A DNA stretch of 64,000 bases from Natronorubrum halophilum (GCF_003670115.1 NZ_QQTY01000005.1:1-64000); one strand, 5' to 3'. Positions 1-9,813 are shown, counted from the first letter of the stretch. Notes: generated from the sequence alone by a model not told the origin. Numbers and translations are program-made.

Positions 1-1
1 G

Positions 2-90
2 ACCGGAGCGCTGCAGGCGCTCCGGTAGACCTGAAAAGGCCGATCGGTGCGAGGTCGCGAAGCGACCTCGAAGCGAAGCGGCGAAGCCGC
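2..90. repeat. Cluster of three strong hairpins downstream of fttA
   Basis: Three perfect stem-loops follow one another. Stem 2-11/17-26 has 10 bp and a 5-base loop. Stem 50-58/62-70 has 9 bp and a GAA loop. Stem 78-82/86-90 has 5 bp and a GAA loop. They lie beyond the stop codon of the minus-strand fttA gene, so they could be 3' UTR structure or a termination or RNA-processing region. No gene is seen here. Confidence 0.6.
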
Positions 91-126
91 GGAGCGAGGC
101 CTGCCAGGGCTCACCGAGGGCTTTCT

Positions 127-2064
127 TTAGAGGAACCGGAACGTCTCGAGGTTCTTCGGCGCGAAGGTCCGCATGTCGAAGTCGTGGTACAGCGCGCTCG
201 AGAGATCCTGCGTGGAGCGTTCGTCGCCGTGAACGCAGAGCACTTTCTCGGGGCGCGGGTTCATCGTTTTGACGAAGTTCTCGAGGCCGGCGCGGTCGGC
301 GTGGCCGGAGAAACCGTCGACGGTTTCGACGTTCATGTTCAGCGAGAGGGTGCCGCGACCGTTGCTGTTAGAGCCCATCGCACCGACCTCGCTGGTCGGG
401 ATTTCGTCCCAGCCGTTCTGGATGCGTCGACCGAGGGTTCCCTGGGCCTGGTAGCCGACGAAGACGAGCGTCGAGTCCGGGTCGGGGCCGATGTGGCCGA
501 GCCAGGACATGATCGGCCCGCCGGTGACCATCCCGGACGTCGAGAGGATGATACAGGGGTCGCCGTCGGCGACCTCCTGTCGCTCTTCCTCGCCGGCGTC
601 GATGTGGTTGAACTCCTCGGCGAGGAACGGGTTCTCGTCCTCGTGGAAGATCCGGTCCCGGAGGTTGTCGCGGAGGTACTCTGGGTAGGTCGTGTGGATC
701 GCAGTCGCCTCCCAGATCATGCCGTCGAGGTGGACCGGCATCTCGGGAATTTTACCGTTGCGCATCGCCTCCTCGAGGACGAGCATGATCTCCTGTGACC
801 GACCGACGGCGAAGGCGGGAATAACGACCTTGCCGCCCCGATCGTAGGTCTCCTGAATGACCTTCGTCAAGTTCTTCTCGGAGTCTTTCTGGTCGGTCTG
901 GTAATCGTTGCGACCGCCGTAGGTCGACTCGAGGACGAGGGTCTCGACGCGCGGGAAGTCGTTGACGGCACCGTTGAACAGGCGGGTATCGTCGTAGTGA
1001 ATGTCGCCGGAGAACGCGACGTTGTAGAGGCCGTCCCCGATGTGGAAGTGCGAGACGGCCGAGCCGAGGATGTGGCCCGCGTTGTGGAAGGTGAGCTTGA
1101 CGTCCGGCGCGATGTCCGTCACGTCGCCGTACTCGAGCGGGATGCAGTGTTTGATCGCCTCGCGAACCTGTTCTGACTCGTACGGTGGCGCGCGCCCTTC
1201 CTTGGCGGCGACGTCGAGGTAGTCGAGCGTGAGCAGGCCCATCAGGTCACGCGTCGGCTCGGTGCAGTATATGGGGCCGTCGTAGCCGTACTTGAACAGG
1301 AGCGGGATGAGCGCGGAGTGGTCCAGGTGGGCGTGGGTGAGCACGACCGCGTCGATCGTCTGGGGACCGGCACCGAGCGCTTCCGGTGCGTGGAGGTAGG
1401 GTACCTCGCCCTCTGCACCGGGCTTGTCACCGCAGTCGACGAGGATCCGCGTTTCCGGCGTCGAGAGGATAAACGAGGCGCGGCCGACCTCTCGGCAACA
1501 GCCCAGCGTGGTGATCCGGACGTACTCGTCGTCGGACATCTCCTCGCGGTGGATCTGCCGGCCGACCTTCTCCAAGATATCTCGCCGTTCGTCGCGTTCT
1601 TGCTTCAGGAAGCTCCGGACGTTCGAGACCGTCGAGGACTCGATCGGGGGCGTGCGGACGACTTCGGGCGTCCAGCCAACGTTTTTGGTAATATCACGGA
1701 GGGTCGAGCCGTGGCGGCCGATAACCATGCCGGGCTTTTCGGCCTCGATGACGACCTCGCCGGTGTCGGCGTGGAAGTCGAGGTCGGTCACCCCCGCTTC
1801 TTCGGGGATGACGCCCATAATCTCTTCGCGGGCCTCTTCGGGCCGCGAGAGGACGCTCGGGTCCGGTCGGACGGTGATCCGCTTGCGAAGTTTACTCGCG
1901 AGTTTCCGAATGAGATCGCCCTTCTGGGCGAACTTCTTCGGATCGCGCGTGTAGACCACCAGTTCGGGGCCTTCGTATTTCACCGAGGAGACCGAGATAT
2001 CGCTCGGTAGCTCGCTCGTGATCTCTGCTTTCAAGTCGTCGAGTTGCTGCTCTACAGTACTCAT
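127..2064 (-). CDS. fttA: aCPSF1/FttA beta-CASP ribonuclease and transcription termination factor
   Basis: This is a 645-residue KH-domain plus metallo-beta-lactamase/beta-CASP protein of the archaeal CPSF1 family, which cleaves nascent RNA and terminates transcription. Two KH-like modules occupy the N-terminal third (GMVIGRHG motif). They are followed by the metal-binding HAHLDH motif and further beta-lactamase and beta-CASP motifs (SGDIHYDD, STYGG, STSGM, SGHADR). The open frame extends 47 codons upstream, but the start beginning MSTVEQQLDDL matches the usual family start and length, so ATG 2064 is chosen. It is a single-gene unit with structured DNA after the stop. Identity is very secure. 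Confidence 0.96.
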   Translation of the reverse strand: MSTVEQQLDDLKAEITSELPSDISVSSVKYEGPELVVYTRDPKKFAQKGDLIRKLASKLRKRITVRPDPSVLSRPEEAREEIMGVIPEEAGVTDLDFHADTGEVVIEAEKPGMVIGRHGSTLRDITKNVGWTPEVVRTPPIESSTVSNVRSFLKQERDERRDILEKVGRQIHREEMSDDEYVRITTLGCCREVGRASFILSTPETRILVDCGDKPGAEGEVPYLHAPEALGAGPQTIDAVVLTHAHLDHSALIPLLFKYGYDGPIYCTEPTRDLMGLLTLDYLDVAAKEGRAPPYESEQVREAIKHCIPLEYGDVTDIAPDVKLTFHNAGHILGSAVSHFHIGDGLYNVAFSGDIHYDDTRLFNGAVNDFPRVETLVLESTYGGRNDYQTDQKDSEKNLTKVIQETYDRGGKVVIPAFAVGRSQEIMLVLEEAMRNGKIPEMPVHLDGMIWEATAIHTTYPEYLRDNLRDRIFHEDENPFLAEEFNHIDAGEEERQEVADGDPCIILSTSGMVTGGPIMSWLGHIGPDPDSTLVFVGYQAQGTLGRRIQNGWDEIPTSEVGAMGSNSNGRGTLSLNMNVETVDGFSGHADRAGLENFVKTMNPRPEKVLCVHGDERSTQDLSSALYHDFDMRTFAPKNLETFRFL

Positions 2065-2344
2065 AATCGCCAATTGTGGCTTGCGTGAACTCGCCGCCGA
2101 GGGGCGAAGACGTCCAGCCGACAGTCTGCGGTCGGATACCGAGTTCGAGATCCAAACGGCAGCGGTCGAATCTCGGTGGTAAAGGGCGATGTCTTCGTGA
2201 GACAACGCCAGTCAGATGTTGTCCAGTATCCCAGACCATTGCATCGTGCCGTATTGTGACGAACACGCCCCCAGGTCGGTTATCCTGGTTCGTGCGGGAA
2301 GATTCCAGGGAGAACCCGCTTATTCGACGCTATTCTTTGCGTCG

Positions 2345-2350
2345 TATATA
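2345..2350 (+). promoter_or_regulatory. TATA box for the gene at 2394
   Basis: TATATA at 2345-2350 would place transcription start near 2373. That gives a short leader of about 20 bases carrying a G-rich stretch just before ATG 2394. Confidence 0.5.
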
Positions 2351-2393
2351 AGCCTTCGCAAAAAGCAGGACCGTGGAGCACGAAGTGGGGGGT

Positions 2394-2876
2394 ATGCAGC
2401 TAACACCAAACCGCGTCGTCACGGAGCGAAACTGGGTCGCAGAGCGATCTGAGACCGTCGTCCCGATAATCAACGGTGTTCGCGACGATCTCGGCGACAT
2501 TTTCGACACCGACGTCGATCACGTTACCGAATCGCAGTATCTCGAGGAAGTCGATGCCGTCTTCGCCGACGGCGATGTGGCCGTCAACGTCGCCGCGATG
2601 GTCGCGATCCTCCGGACGCTCGACGTCGAGGGCGACTATCCGGGCTTCGTCGTCGACGAACTCCTCGGTCGAGAACTGGCCGCGACGATCGCCGGCACCC
2701 AGCCCCTGCGGACGCTCGGCGAGGCGACCTTCCACTACGCGGATCTGCAGGTACACGGGAGCGAAGACGAGAACGCGGGCGTCGACGACTGCGAGGCGGC
2801 GCTCGCGGCCGGTTTTCAGGAACGGCTCCCCGGATGGAACTGGACCGAGCGCGAGAGTCCGTTCAGCGTCGAGTGA
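2394..2876 (+). CDS. Conserved-looking haloarchaeal hypothetical protein
   Basis: The product is an acidic soluble protein of about 160 residues with no signal peptide or membrane segment and no motif I recognise. ATG 2394 (MQLTPNRVV) is preferred over the upstream GTG at 2373, because 2373 lies about where transcription should begin from the TATA box at 2345. Acidic composition and codon use are typical of a real haloarchaeal gene. It is convergent with the lipoprotein gene at 2891. The function is unknown. Confidence 0.7.
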   Translation: MQLTPNRVVTERNWVAERSETVVPIINGVRDDLGDIFDTDVDHVTESQYLEEVDAVFADGDVAVNVAAMVAILRTLDVEGDYPGFVVDELLGRELAATIAGTQPLRTLGEATFHYADLQVHGSEDENAGVDDCEAALAAGFQERLPGWNWTERESPFSVE

Positions 2877-2890
2877 GCGGCGGAGCCCGA

Positions 2891-3526
2891 TCAGGCGCTC
2901 GAGTCGGTGTCGTTCGCAGACTCGGAATCGGTATCGTTCGCGGACGCGGAATCGCCGTCGTCGGATTCGGTGTCGTTTCCTTCCTCCGGCGGTTCGTCGT
3001 CCGGTTCGGGTTCAGCCTCGGGGGCAGGCTGCTCCTGTGCCTGAAGCGCCGCCGCGTACTCTTCGCCGGGAAGAAGCCCGTCTGCGTCGCCGTCTCGAAG
3101 CGTGTCGAGTAGTCTCCCGTCGTCTCCCTCGAGCAGGAATGCGCCCCGTTCGCCGATTCCGGCTTCGATCGAGATGTCGTCCTCGTCCGCTATTTTCGAT
3201 TCGAACTCCACCGAATACGACATGAACAGGTCCCCCTGTCGCTCTCGCAACTCCGCCTGGGCTTCCTGCCGATCGAGCTCCTCGTTCTCGACTTCGGTCA
3301 TGATTTCCTGCTCGATAGCGTCGAGCTCTTCCCGAGACGGCTGGACGAACGCCGTGATCCCGGCTTCGGGGTCGATGTCCGGCTCGGAACCCACGTCGAG
3401 TTCGTCGCTCGAGTCGCTGTTTGAGTTGCCGTCCGAAACGTCGAATTGGCCACAGCCGGCGAGCGACGCCGTGGCGCCGACACCGGTAAGCGTGAGAACG
3501 CGACGACGAGTTGGATCGGGGGTCAT
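2891..3526 (-). CDS. Tat-exported lipoprotein with an EF-hand-like calcium loop
   Basis: The 211-residue product begins with a twin-arginine type signal (TRRRVLTLTG) and a lipobox (LAGC, Cys about 25), so it should be anchored outside the membrane. Near residue 145 the segment DGDADGLLPGEE fits the canonical 12-residue EF-hand loop (D1, D3, D5, G6, L8, E12). The C-terminus is a low-complexity acidic tail repeating SANDTDS. This suggests a calcium-binding surface protein, but the physiological role is unknown. It is divergent from nucS. Confidence 0.8.
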   Translation of the reverse strand: MTPDPTRRRVLTLTGVGATASLAGCGQFDVSDGNSNSDSSDELDVGSEPDIDPEAGITAFVQPSREELDAIEQEIMTEVENEELDRQEAQAELRERQGDLFMSYSVEFESKIADEDDISIEAGIGERGAFLLEGDDGRLLDTLRDGDADGLLPGEEYAAALQAQEQPAPEAEPEPDDEPPEEGNDTESDDGDSASANDTDSESANDTDSSA

Positions 3527-3642
3527 CGTACCCGTGATTCACGGACGGGCGCGAATAAATCCTCGTGATACACGCTCGGTTCTCGCAACGTACGATCGGT
3601 CGCAACCGATCGCAGGTCGCCGCGAACCTCGGTCCGGACCGC

Positions 3643-3648
3643 TTTTAT
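3643..3648 (+). promoter_or_regulatory. TATA box of nucS supporting a leaderless GTG start
   Basis: TTTTAT at 3643-3648 is centred about 28 bases before GTG 3673, the spacing expected when transcription begins at the start codon. It also means the 36 extra codons upstream of 3673 lie outside the transcript. Confidence 0.55.
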
Positions 3649-3672
3649 TCGCCCGATGGCTATCTCGTCGCA

Positions 3673-4443
3673 GTGACGTCCGGCACACCATCCACGAACT
3701 CCTCGCAGGCCATTACCCTCGAGCAGCCATCCCTCGAGGACGCCCGCGAGGCCATCGCCGACGGAATCGAGCGCGAGGCGCTCGTCACGATTTTCGGCCG
3801 CTGTGCGGTCGACTACGAGGGGCGCGCCTCGAGCACCCTCGAGGCCGGCGACCGCCACGTCATGCTCAAACCCGACGGTGCGACGCTGGTCCACACCGAC
3901 GAGGGCCAGCAGCCGGTCAACTGGCAGCCGCCGGGCTGTGAACACGACGTCTTCTGCGACGCGGCGGACGACGACGGCGAGCGCGCGCTGGTACTCGAGA
4001 GCGTTCGGTCGACGCCGGACGAGCGACTCCGCGTCCGTTTTCAGCGGATTCTGCAAGTCTCTACGTTCTCCGGCTCCGACGAGAACGACCTCGCGCTCTC
4101 GGGATCCGAGGAGGACCTTCGCCGACGGATCCTCGAGGACCCCGACCTGCTCGAGGCGGGGTTTACCCCGCTCGCGACGGAACGCGACACGGCCGCGGGT
4201 GCCATCGACATCTACGGCGAGGACGCGGCGGGGCGGACGGTCGTCGTCGAACTCAAGCGTCGCCGCGTCGGCCCCGACGCGGTAAGCCAGCTACGGCGGT
4301 ACGTCGACGCCCTGGGGCGCGACCTCCACGCCGACGCGTCGGTGCGCGGGATTCTGGTCGCCCCCTCGGTGACCGACCGCGCCGACCGGCTGCTCGTCGA
4401 CCACGGCTTAGAGTTCGTCCCGCTCGAGCCGATCGGTGAGTGA
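3673..4443 (+). CDS. nucS: Endonuclease NucS (EndoMS), mismatch-specific
   Basis: The 256-residue NucS/EndoMS protein cuts both strands at mismatches. An N-terminal dimerisation/DNA-binding domain (ITLEQPSLEDAREAI, then a CEHDVFC-like strand) precedes the RecB-like nuclease core. The core contains GFTPLATERDTAAGAIDI and VVVELKRR, which supply the D-ExK catalytic residues. GTG 3673 is preferred because of the TATA box spacing and usual family length; the frame is open for 36 more codons upstream. It runs convergently towards mutS, with 227 bp between the two stop codons. Confidence 0.93.
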   Translation: MTSGTPSTNSSQAITLEQPSLEDAREAIADGIEREALVTIFGRCAVDYEGRASSTLEAGDRHVMLKPDGATLVHTDEGQQPVNWQPPGCEHDVFCDAADDDGERALVLESVRSTPDERLRVRFQRILQVSTFSGSDENDLALSGSEEDLRRRILEDPDLLEAGFTPLATERDTAAGAIDIYGEDAAGRTVVVELKRRRVGPDAVSQLRRYVDALGRDLHADASVRGILVAPSVTDRADRLLVDHGLEFVPLEPIGE

Positions 4444-4670
4444 CCGAGTCGGCCACTGGAACTTCGCTCACTGCCGGAACACCGACGACCCGAAGCGAAC
4501 CAACAGCAACAGATCCACGTCCTGAAGAACGCCGCGCTGTTCGGTTCCGTCCTCGCGTTCCCGAAGATTGGCCGGCGCGAGGAACGAGCTGCCGTATCGG
4601 GTGCGGTTCTCTCGAGAAGTTCGCTGAGGGCGCGTGTCTCAGTGGTGCAATTCGTCGGTCCTCTTGGCGT

Positions 4671-7454
4671 TCACTCCTCGAGCAGCCGTTTCAGCCGATC
4701 CAGCTCCGTCAGGGCCTCGACGGGCGTGAGGTGTGCGAGGTCGAGCGCGCGAAGTTCGGCGGCGACGTCGGTCGGGGTATCCCCGCCGTCAGCGGTCGCT
4801 GGACCGGTGACCGCCGAATCGTCGGTTACGTTCGCGTCTCGCTCGCCGGCGGTATCGCCCCGAGACGGATCGTCCCCGGCGGCTCCGTCGACTAGTTCCC
4901 TCGAGCGTTCGACGACCGGTTCGGGAACCCCCGCGGCGGTCGCGACTTCGACGCCGTACGATCCCGTCGCCGCGCCGGGGACGATCTCGTGGTGGAAGAC
5001 GACCTCCTCGTCCTCCTGTCCGACCTCGAAGTGGAGCGTGAACGCCGTCTCGAGGTCGTCCGCGAGTTCGGTCAGGGGGTGGTGGTGGGTCGCAAAGAGC
5101 GTCGTCGCGCCGACCCGATCGTGGATGTGTTCGATGATCGCTCGCGCGATCGCGAGGCCGTCGGCCGTCGAGGTTCCGCGGCCGACCTCGTCCAGCAGGA
5201 CCAGCGAGCGTCCGTCGGCTTCCCGAAGGATGGTCGCGAGTTCGTCCATCTCGACCATGAACGTCGATCGCCCGCCCGCGATGTCGTCGCTCGCGCCGAC
5301 ACGGGTGAAGATCCGATCGACGGGCGTCAGCCTGGCCGAGCGAGCGGGGACAAAACTGCCGACCTGCGCGAGCAGGACGATCTGGGCCACCTGCCGCATG
5401 TACGTCGACTTCCCGGACATGTTCGGCCCCGTGATGACCGCCAGTCGTCGGTCGTCCGTCAACCGGGCGTCGTTGGGGACGAACGACTCCTGCGTTCGCT
5501 CGACGACGGGGTGGCGACCGCCCTTGATGTCGATCTCGAGGGAAGCGTCGCCGTCGGGACCGGCACCGCCGTTACGCCCATCGCGTTCGAGCATCTCGGG
5601 CCGACAGTAATCGTACTGCGCGGCGACGGTCGCGAGCGAGACGAGGGCGTCGAGCGTCGCGAGCGCCTCGGCGAGTCCCTGCACCCGCTCGACCTCCTCG
5701 GCGATGTCTCGTCGGACGTCACAGAAGAGTTCGTACTCGCGCTCGTCGGCCCGTTCCTCTGCACCGACGATCTCGTCCTCGCGCTCTTTGAGCTCCGGCG
5801 TGACGAACCGTTCGGAGTTTTTGAGGGTCTGTCGGCGCTCGTAGTCGTCCGGCACCGCCTCGAGGTTCGGGTTCGTCACCTCGATGTAGTAGCCGTGGAC
5901 CGAGTTGTAGCCGACTTTTAGCGAGCCGACGCCGGTGCGCTCGCGCTCGCGATCCTCGAGATCGTCGATCCACCGTTTGCCGTCGCGGGCGGTCGTCCGG
6001 AGGGTGTCCAGATCGTCGTCGTAGCCTTCGGCGATGATCCCGCCCTCGGTGATCTCGATCGGCGGATCGGTCACGATCGCGTCCTCGATCAGTTCCCGGA
6101 CGTCGACGAGCGGATCGAGGGCGGCGTGCAGTTCCCGAAGCCGCTCGCACTCGGCCCCGGAGAGTTGATCGCGAACGTCCGGAACGACGGCCAACGTTTC
6201 GCGAAGCGAGCGCAGGTCTCGCGCGTTCGCCCGCTCGCGAGAGATGCGACCGATCAGCCGCTCTAAGTCGTACACGTCTCGCAACAGATCGTGGAGTTCC
6301 TCCCGACGCTGCACGCCAGCCGTCAGTTCCTCGACGGCGTCGAGCCGGGACTCGATTCTGACCGGCTCGAGCAGCGGCCGCCGGATCCAGTCGCGGAGTT
6401 TCCGACTGCCCAGTGCACAGGCCGTCTCGTCGAGCACGCCGACGAGCGTCGCGTCTTCGCTCCCGGTGACGGCCCGCGGTTCGAACAACTCGAGGCTCCG
6501 CAGGGCGACGGCGTCGAGCAGGAGGTACTCGCGGGGATCGTAGCGGGTGAGGTGCGTGATGTACTCGAGGCGGGCACCGTCGCTGTCGGCTCCGGCTTCG
6601 TCGCGGTCGCCGCCCGTATCGATTTCGTCGCGGTCGCCGTCGAGCGTCGCGTCGCGCTCGCCTTCGTGCTCGCCGCCCCGGACGTACTCGGCGTAGGAGA
6701 GCAGCGCGCCACAGGCCCGAATCTCGGCGTCGCTGGCGAGCAGCGCGTCGGGATTGCGGAAGTATCGCGAGACCGTTTCGCCGGCGTGATCGCGATCGAA
6801 CGCCGCCGCCTCGAACGGCGTCACCATACAGCGCTCGGGAAAGAGCGCTGCGGACGCGTTCGGGCCGACGACCGCCTCCGCGGGGTCGAACCGGCTCACC
6901 TCGTCGGCGATAGCCTCGCTCGAGGTCGAACTCGTCGCGAGGAAGTCGCCGGTCGAGACGTCGAGCAGGGCGAGCGCGAGTCCCGAGTCGTCGTCGGGTC
7001 CCGTCGTGGAGCCGTTCCCGCGGGCCACCGCGGCGACGAAGTTGTTGTCGTCGCTCGCCAGCAACTCGTCCTCGGTGAGCGTCCCGGGCGTGATCACGCG
7101 CGTGACCGCGCGCTCGACGACGCCGGACGACTCGCCGGGTTCTTCGACCTGATCCGCGACGGCGACTCGGTAGCCCGACTCGAGCAACGTCTGGATGTAC
7201 GACTCGGCGTTGTCGATCGGAATCCCGGCCATCGGGTACTCGCCGGTGCTGTCCTCGCGACTGGTCAGCGCGATCTCGAGCAGCCGCGCGGTGCGTTCGG
7301 CGGCCCCGCAGAAGGTTTCGTAGAAGTCGCCCACCTGAAAGAGGACGATCGCGTCGTCGTAGCGGGCACAGAGGTCGTGGTACTGACGCATCATCGGCGT
7401 CAGCTCGTCGTGTCTCTCGGCCATCTTTTCGGGAGGGCCAAGCGCCGGATCCAT
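4671..7454 (-). CDS. mutS: DNA mismatch repair protein MutS
   Basis: The 927-residue MutS1-type mismatch recognition ATPase has all expected parts. The N-terminal mismatch-binding motif is [10 protein letters not shown]. Connector, lever and clamp domains follow, then the Walker A box GPNMSGKST, Walker B segment [12 protein letters not shown], and the FATHHH region. A poorly conserved acidic linker sits before a short C-terminal segment ending in [10 protein letters not shown]. The family usually starts near [12 protein letters not shown], so Met11 (7424) is an alternative start. mutL is not in the window. The neighbour nucS encodes a second, unrelated mismatch endonuclease. Confidence 0.96.
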   Translation of the reverse strand: MDPALGPPEKMAERHDELTPMMRQYHDLCARYDDAIVLFQVGDFYETFCGAAERTARLLEIALTSREDSTGEYPMAGIPIDNAESYIQTLLESGYRVAVADQVEEPGESSGVVERAVTRVITPGTLTEDELLASDDNNFVAAVARGNGSTTGPDDDSGLALALLDVSTGDFLATSSTSSEAIADEVSRFDPAEAVVGPNASAALFPERCMVTPFEAAAFDRDHAGETVSRYFRNPDALLASDAEIRACGALLSYAEYVRGGEHEGERDATLDGDRDEIDTGGDRDEAGADSDGARLEYITHLTRYDPREYLLLDAVALRSLELFEPRAVTGSEDATLVGVLDETACALGSRKLRDWIRRPLLEPVRIESRLDAVEELTAGVQRREELHDLLRDVYDLERLIGRISRERANARDLRSLRETLAVVPDVRDQLSGAECERLRELHAALDPLVDVRELIEDAIVTDPPIEITEGGIIAEGYDDDLDTLRTTARDGKRWIDDLEDRERERTGVGSLKVGYNSVHGYYIEVTNPNLEAVPDDYERRQTLKNSERFVTPELKEREDEIVGAEERADEREYELFCDVRRDIAEEVERVQGLAEALATLDALVSLATVAAQYDYCRPEMLERDGRNGGAGPDGDASLEIDIKGGRHPVVERTQESFVPNDARLTDDRRLAVITGPNMSGKSTYMRQVAQIVLLAQVGSFVPARSARLTPVDRIFTRVGASDDIAGGRSTFMVEMDELATILREADGRSLVLLDEVGRGTSTADGLAIARAIIEHIHDRVGATTLFATHHHPLTELADDLETAFTLHFEVGQEDEEVVFHHEIVPGAATGSYGVEVATAAGVPEPVVERSRELVDGAAGDDPSRGDTAGERDANVTDDSAVTGPATADGGDTPTDVAAELRALDLAHLTPVEALTELDRLKRLLEE

Positions 7455-7622
7455 ATGCAGAACCCGCCGTCGAATGCGGAAATAGCTTGCTGGATCGACC
7501 GCGCCGAACCGCTCGAGCCGTCGGCATCAGCGCCGGCGGACGACTGAGGACGGTACGTTTTCGGCGTCGAATCGAAACGGATCCGGGAACGGTCTCCGTT
7601 TCCGTCGAAGCACGTACGGACG

Positions 7623-7961
7623 TTACTGCAGCGATTCGTCGGTTTCGTAGTACCGTTCGGCGTGCGCACGACAGCCGGGATTAAACGCAGCGTCACATGA
7701 GGGGCAGCGATACTCGGCCTCGAGGTATTCTGGGACGGTGAGTTCGGTTTCACAGGCGCCACACAGGACCGACGGCTCGTCGAAGCGGTCTCGAGGCCAC
7801 GGACTCGCGTCGTGGTCCGTCACCGCCTCGTGACACCGATAACAGGGATAGTACTGCTCGCAGCAGGCGAATTTGAAGGCGACGACGTCGAGGTCGGTGT
7901 GGTAGTGAGCGCACCGAGTATCTGAACCGACGTCGACGCCGCGAACGGGCGTTTCGGACAC
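7623..7961 (-). CDS. CHY-type zinc finger protein
   Basis: The product has 112 residues from GTG 7961 (VSETPVRGVDV). It shows the CHY zinc-finger pattern: CAHYHTDLDVVAFKFACC, YPCYRCHEA, CGACETEL and CPSCDAAFNPGC, together supplying around a dozen Cys/His ligands. The open frame continues upstream without the character of this domain, and homologues begin near this GTG. It is a cytosolic zinc protein of unknown partner. It lies downstream of gvpO but 193 bp away, so operon membership is doubtful. Confidence 0.85.
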   Translation of the reverse strand: MSETPVRGVDVGSDTRCAHYHTDLDVVAFKFACCEQYYPCYRCHEAVTDHDASPWPRDRFDEPSVLCGACETELTVPEYLEAEYRCPSCDAAFNPGCRAHAERYYETDESLQ

Positions 7962-8154
7962 GGTGAGTGGGTGAATCGACGGTCGGACGCCCCTTCGAGG
8001 TTGTGGTTCGGGACGGGAGCCGATCGTCGACAGAAGCGTCAGCGGGGCCAGCGGACGTGAGTGGCCTAATCCCGGCGGCCCCGTGAGTGAGACGGCCGCT
8101 CGCGTCGCGACTCGAGCGGCCGCGATCGGGCCGGTCGCGACACGGGTGCGTTCG

Positions 8155-8694
8155 CTACTCGAACGCCGCCGTGTCGCCGCGGCGGTAGCGGTCGAGTCGG
8201 CGGTAGCCGTGGACGGTCGCGCCGTCGTCCAGTTCGATCTCGTAGCGGCCGATGATGTCCTGGGTGTCGGGAACGGCTCGCCGTTCGACGACTTCGACAA
8301 CCGCACGCCAGCCGTCCTCAGTCGGAGCGATTTCGCTGACGGCGTCGAACTCCCTGCCGATGAGTTCGCCCGCCGTCGACCGGACCCGTTGTCGAACGGC
8401 GAGGACGCCTTCGATCTCGTCGTGATCGGTTTCGACGTCCGCATCGACGTCGTCGGGGTCCGACTTCTCTTCGGCGGTCATGTCGGCCGAGAGGTCTCGG
8501 CTCCGGGTTTCGTCGGTCGCCTGTTCGTCTTGTTCTTGTTCGTTTTCGGCTGTTTGACTGTCACTCACGGTTGAATCACTCTCATCGTGTTGGTAGCAAA
8601 AGCCGTCGTCTCGGGCTGGCCGTGAACAGCGCTCGCCGTCCTCGGTAAGCGCCTTGCACTGCTCCGCTGATTGCTGTGTATCGGCTTCAGCCAT
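8155..8694 (-). CDS. gvpO: Gas vesicle protein GvpO with N-terminal zinc-knuckle extension
   Basis: The C-terminal half (about residues 95-175) is classical GvpO, with GWRAVVEVVERRAVPDTQD and GRYEIELDD leading to YRRLDRYRRGD. GvpO is an accessory protein needed for gas vesicle formation in haloarchaea. Preceding it is a long acidic linker and an unusual N-terminal module with Cys13, Cys23, Cys33 and His36 (C-x9-C-x9-C-x2-H), a compact zinc-knuckle pattern. The 179-residue length exceeds the roughly 120 residues of Halobacterium GvpO. It lies 81 bp downstream of gvpN on the same strand. Confidence 0.93.
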   Translation of the reverse strand: MAEADTQQSAEQCKALTEDGERCSRPARDDGFCYQHDESDSTVSDSQTAENEQEQDEQATDETRSRDLSADMTAEEKSDPDDVDADVETDHDEIEGVLAVRQRVRSTAGELIGREFDAVSEIAPTEDGWRAVVEVVERRAVPDTQDIIGRYEIELDDGATVHGYRRLDRYRRGDTAAFE

Positions 8695-8775
8695 TGGCTT
8701 GAATTGGAACCTGTTATCGTTTCGTCGCTGGATTGCTGTGCTGGTATCGCGTGGCTGGACTCTGTCTCGACCGCG

Positions 8776-9813
8776 TCAGAGCGAGTCGGCGATCTGCGTC
8801 CGTAGCTGGGAGACGTCTTCGGGACCTTCGCCGGCGATCTTCGGCGAGAGAACGTCCGTGAAGACGTCTGCCAGCAGTTCGTCGTCGAACTGTCCGCTCT
8901 CGTGATCGCCGTTTTGCGTCCCGTCGAAGACGGCGAGCCCCTTTGCGGCCGTGATCGCCGCTCGCGTCCCGACGACCACGTCGAGTTCGTCGCGAAGCGC
9001 TCGCGTCGTCTCGACGATCACCTCGATGTCTTCCGCCGACATATCGACGTGGGACCGAACGATCTCGCGTTCGGTCTCGCCGTCGTAGTAGTCGATGTGA
9101 ACGCCGACGAACCGATCGAGTAGCGCATCCTGTTGTCGGTGGACGCCGGCGTACTCGACGTCGTTCGAGGTCAGTATCGCCCGAAACTCGGGGTGGACGT
9201 CGATCGATCGATCCTCGCCGCGCTTGCCCGGTCGCTCGAGGACGCCTTCCTCGAAGACCGAGAGCAAGACGTTGTGGGCGGAGGGATCGCTGCGCGAGAA
9301 CTCGTTGTAGACGAGCGTCGCGCCCTCTCTGACGGCGACCGAGAGCGGGTTGTCGACCCAGCGCTCGCGGACGATCTCCGTCTGTTTGCTGACGCCGCCG
9401 ACGAACTGGTCGTTTTCCTTGTATCGCTCCCCGCCGGCGTGGGCACCGACGAGCGCGGCCGTGTCGACGGACTCGTCTCCGTTGAGCCAGACGACCGGAC
9501 GGCCGCGCTCGGCGGCTGCCGACAGCGCAAGCGCAGTCTTCCCACAGCCCGTCGGGCCGATCAGGTGGACCGGCTGATCCGCTTCGAGCCAGCCGTTGAT
9601 CCGGTCTCGGAGCGACGCAACGGCATCCGTCTCGACGAACGGCTCCGGAGCGACCGCTTCCGGGGCGGAGAGTGGACTATCGCCGTTCTTCTCGCCCGTT
9701 TTCGACGTTTTTCGGGCCAGTTCTTTCTTCGCTCGTCGCCCCTCTTTCTCCGAACGGTCGGTCGTGATCTTTCTTCCTCTGACCTTGCGCTTGCGGGAAG
9801 AATCGTCGGCCAT
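8776..9813 (-). CDS. gvpN: Gas vesicle AAA+ ATPase GvpN
   Basis: This 345-residue MoxR-like AAA+ ATPase is required for enlargement of gas vesicles to full size. A basic, charged N-terminal region of about 45 residues precedes the Walker A box GPTGCGKTAL. A Walker-B-type strand (TLVYNEFSRSDP) and sensor-type segment (AILTSNDVEYAG) follow. It starts 6 bp after gvpA ends and is therefore in one transcription unit with it; gvpC, which often sits between gvpA and gvpN, is absent here. Confidence 0.95.
   Translation of the reverse strand: MADDSSRKRKVRGRKITTDRSEKEGRRAKKELARKTSKTGEKNGDSPLSAPEAVAPEPFVETDAVASLRDRINGWLEADQPVHLIGPTGCGKTALALSAAAERGRPVVWLNGDESVDTAALVGAHAGGERYKENDQFVGGVSKQTEIVRERWVDNPLSVAVREGATLVYNEFSRSDPSAHNVLLSVFEEGVLERPGKRGEDRSIDVHPEFRAILTSNDVEYAGVHRQQDALLDRFVGVHIDYYDGETEREIVRSHVDMSAEDIEVIVETTRALRDELDVVVGTRAAITAAKGLAVFDGTQNGDHESGQFDDELLADVFTDVLSPKIAGEGPEDVSQLRTQIADSL

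Noticed and set aside
4444-4670. Protein-like plus-strand stretch between nucS and mutS (QQQQIHVLKNAALFGSVLAF)
   Set aside because: No start codon, no recognisable family and only about 60 codons; left as intergenic DNA between convergent genes.
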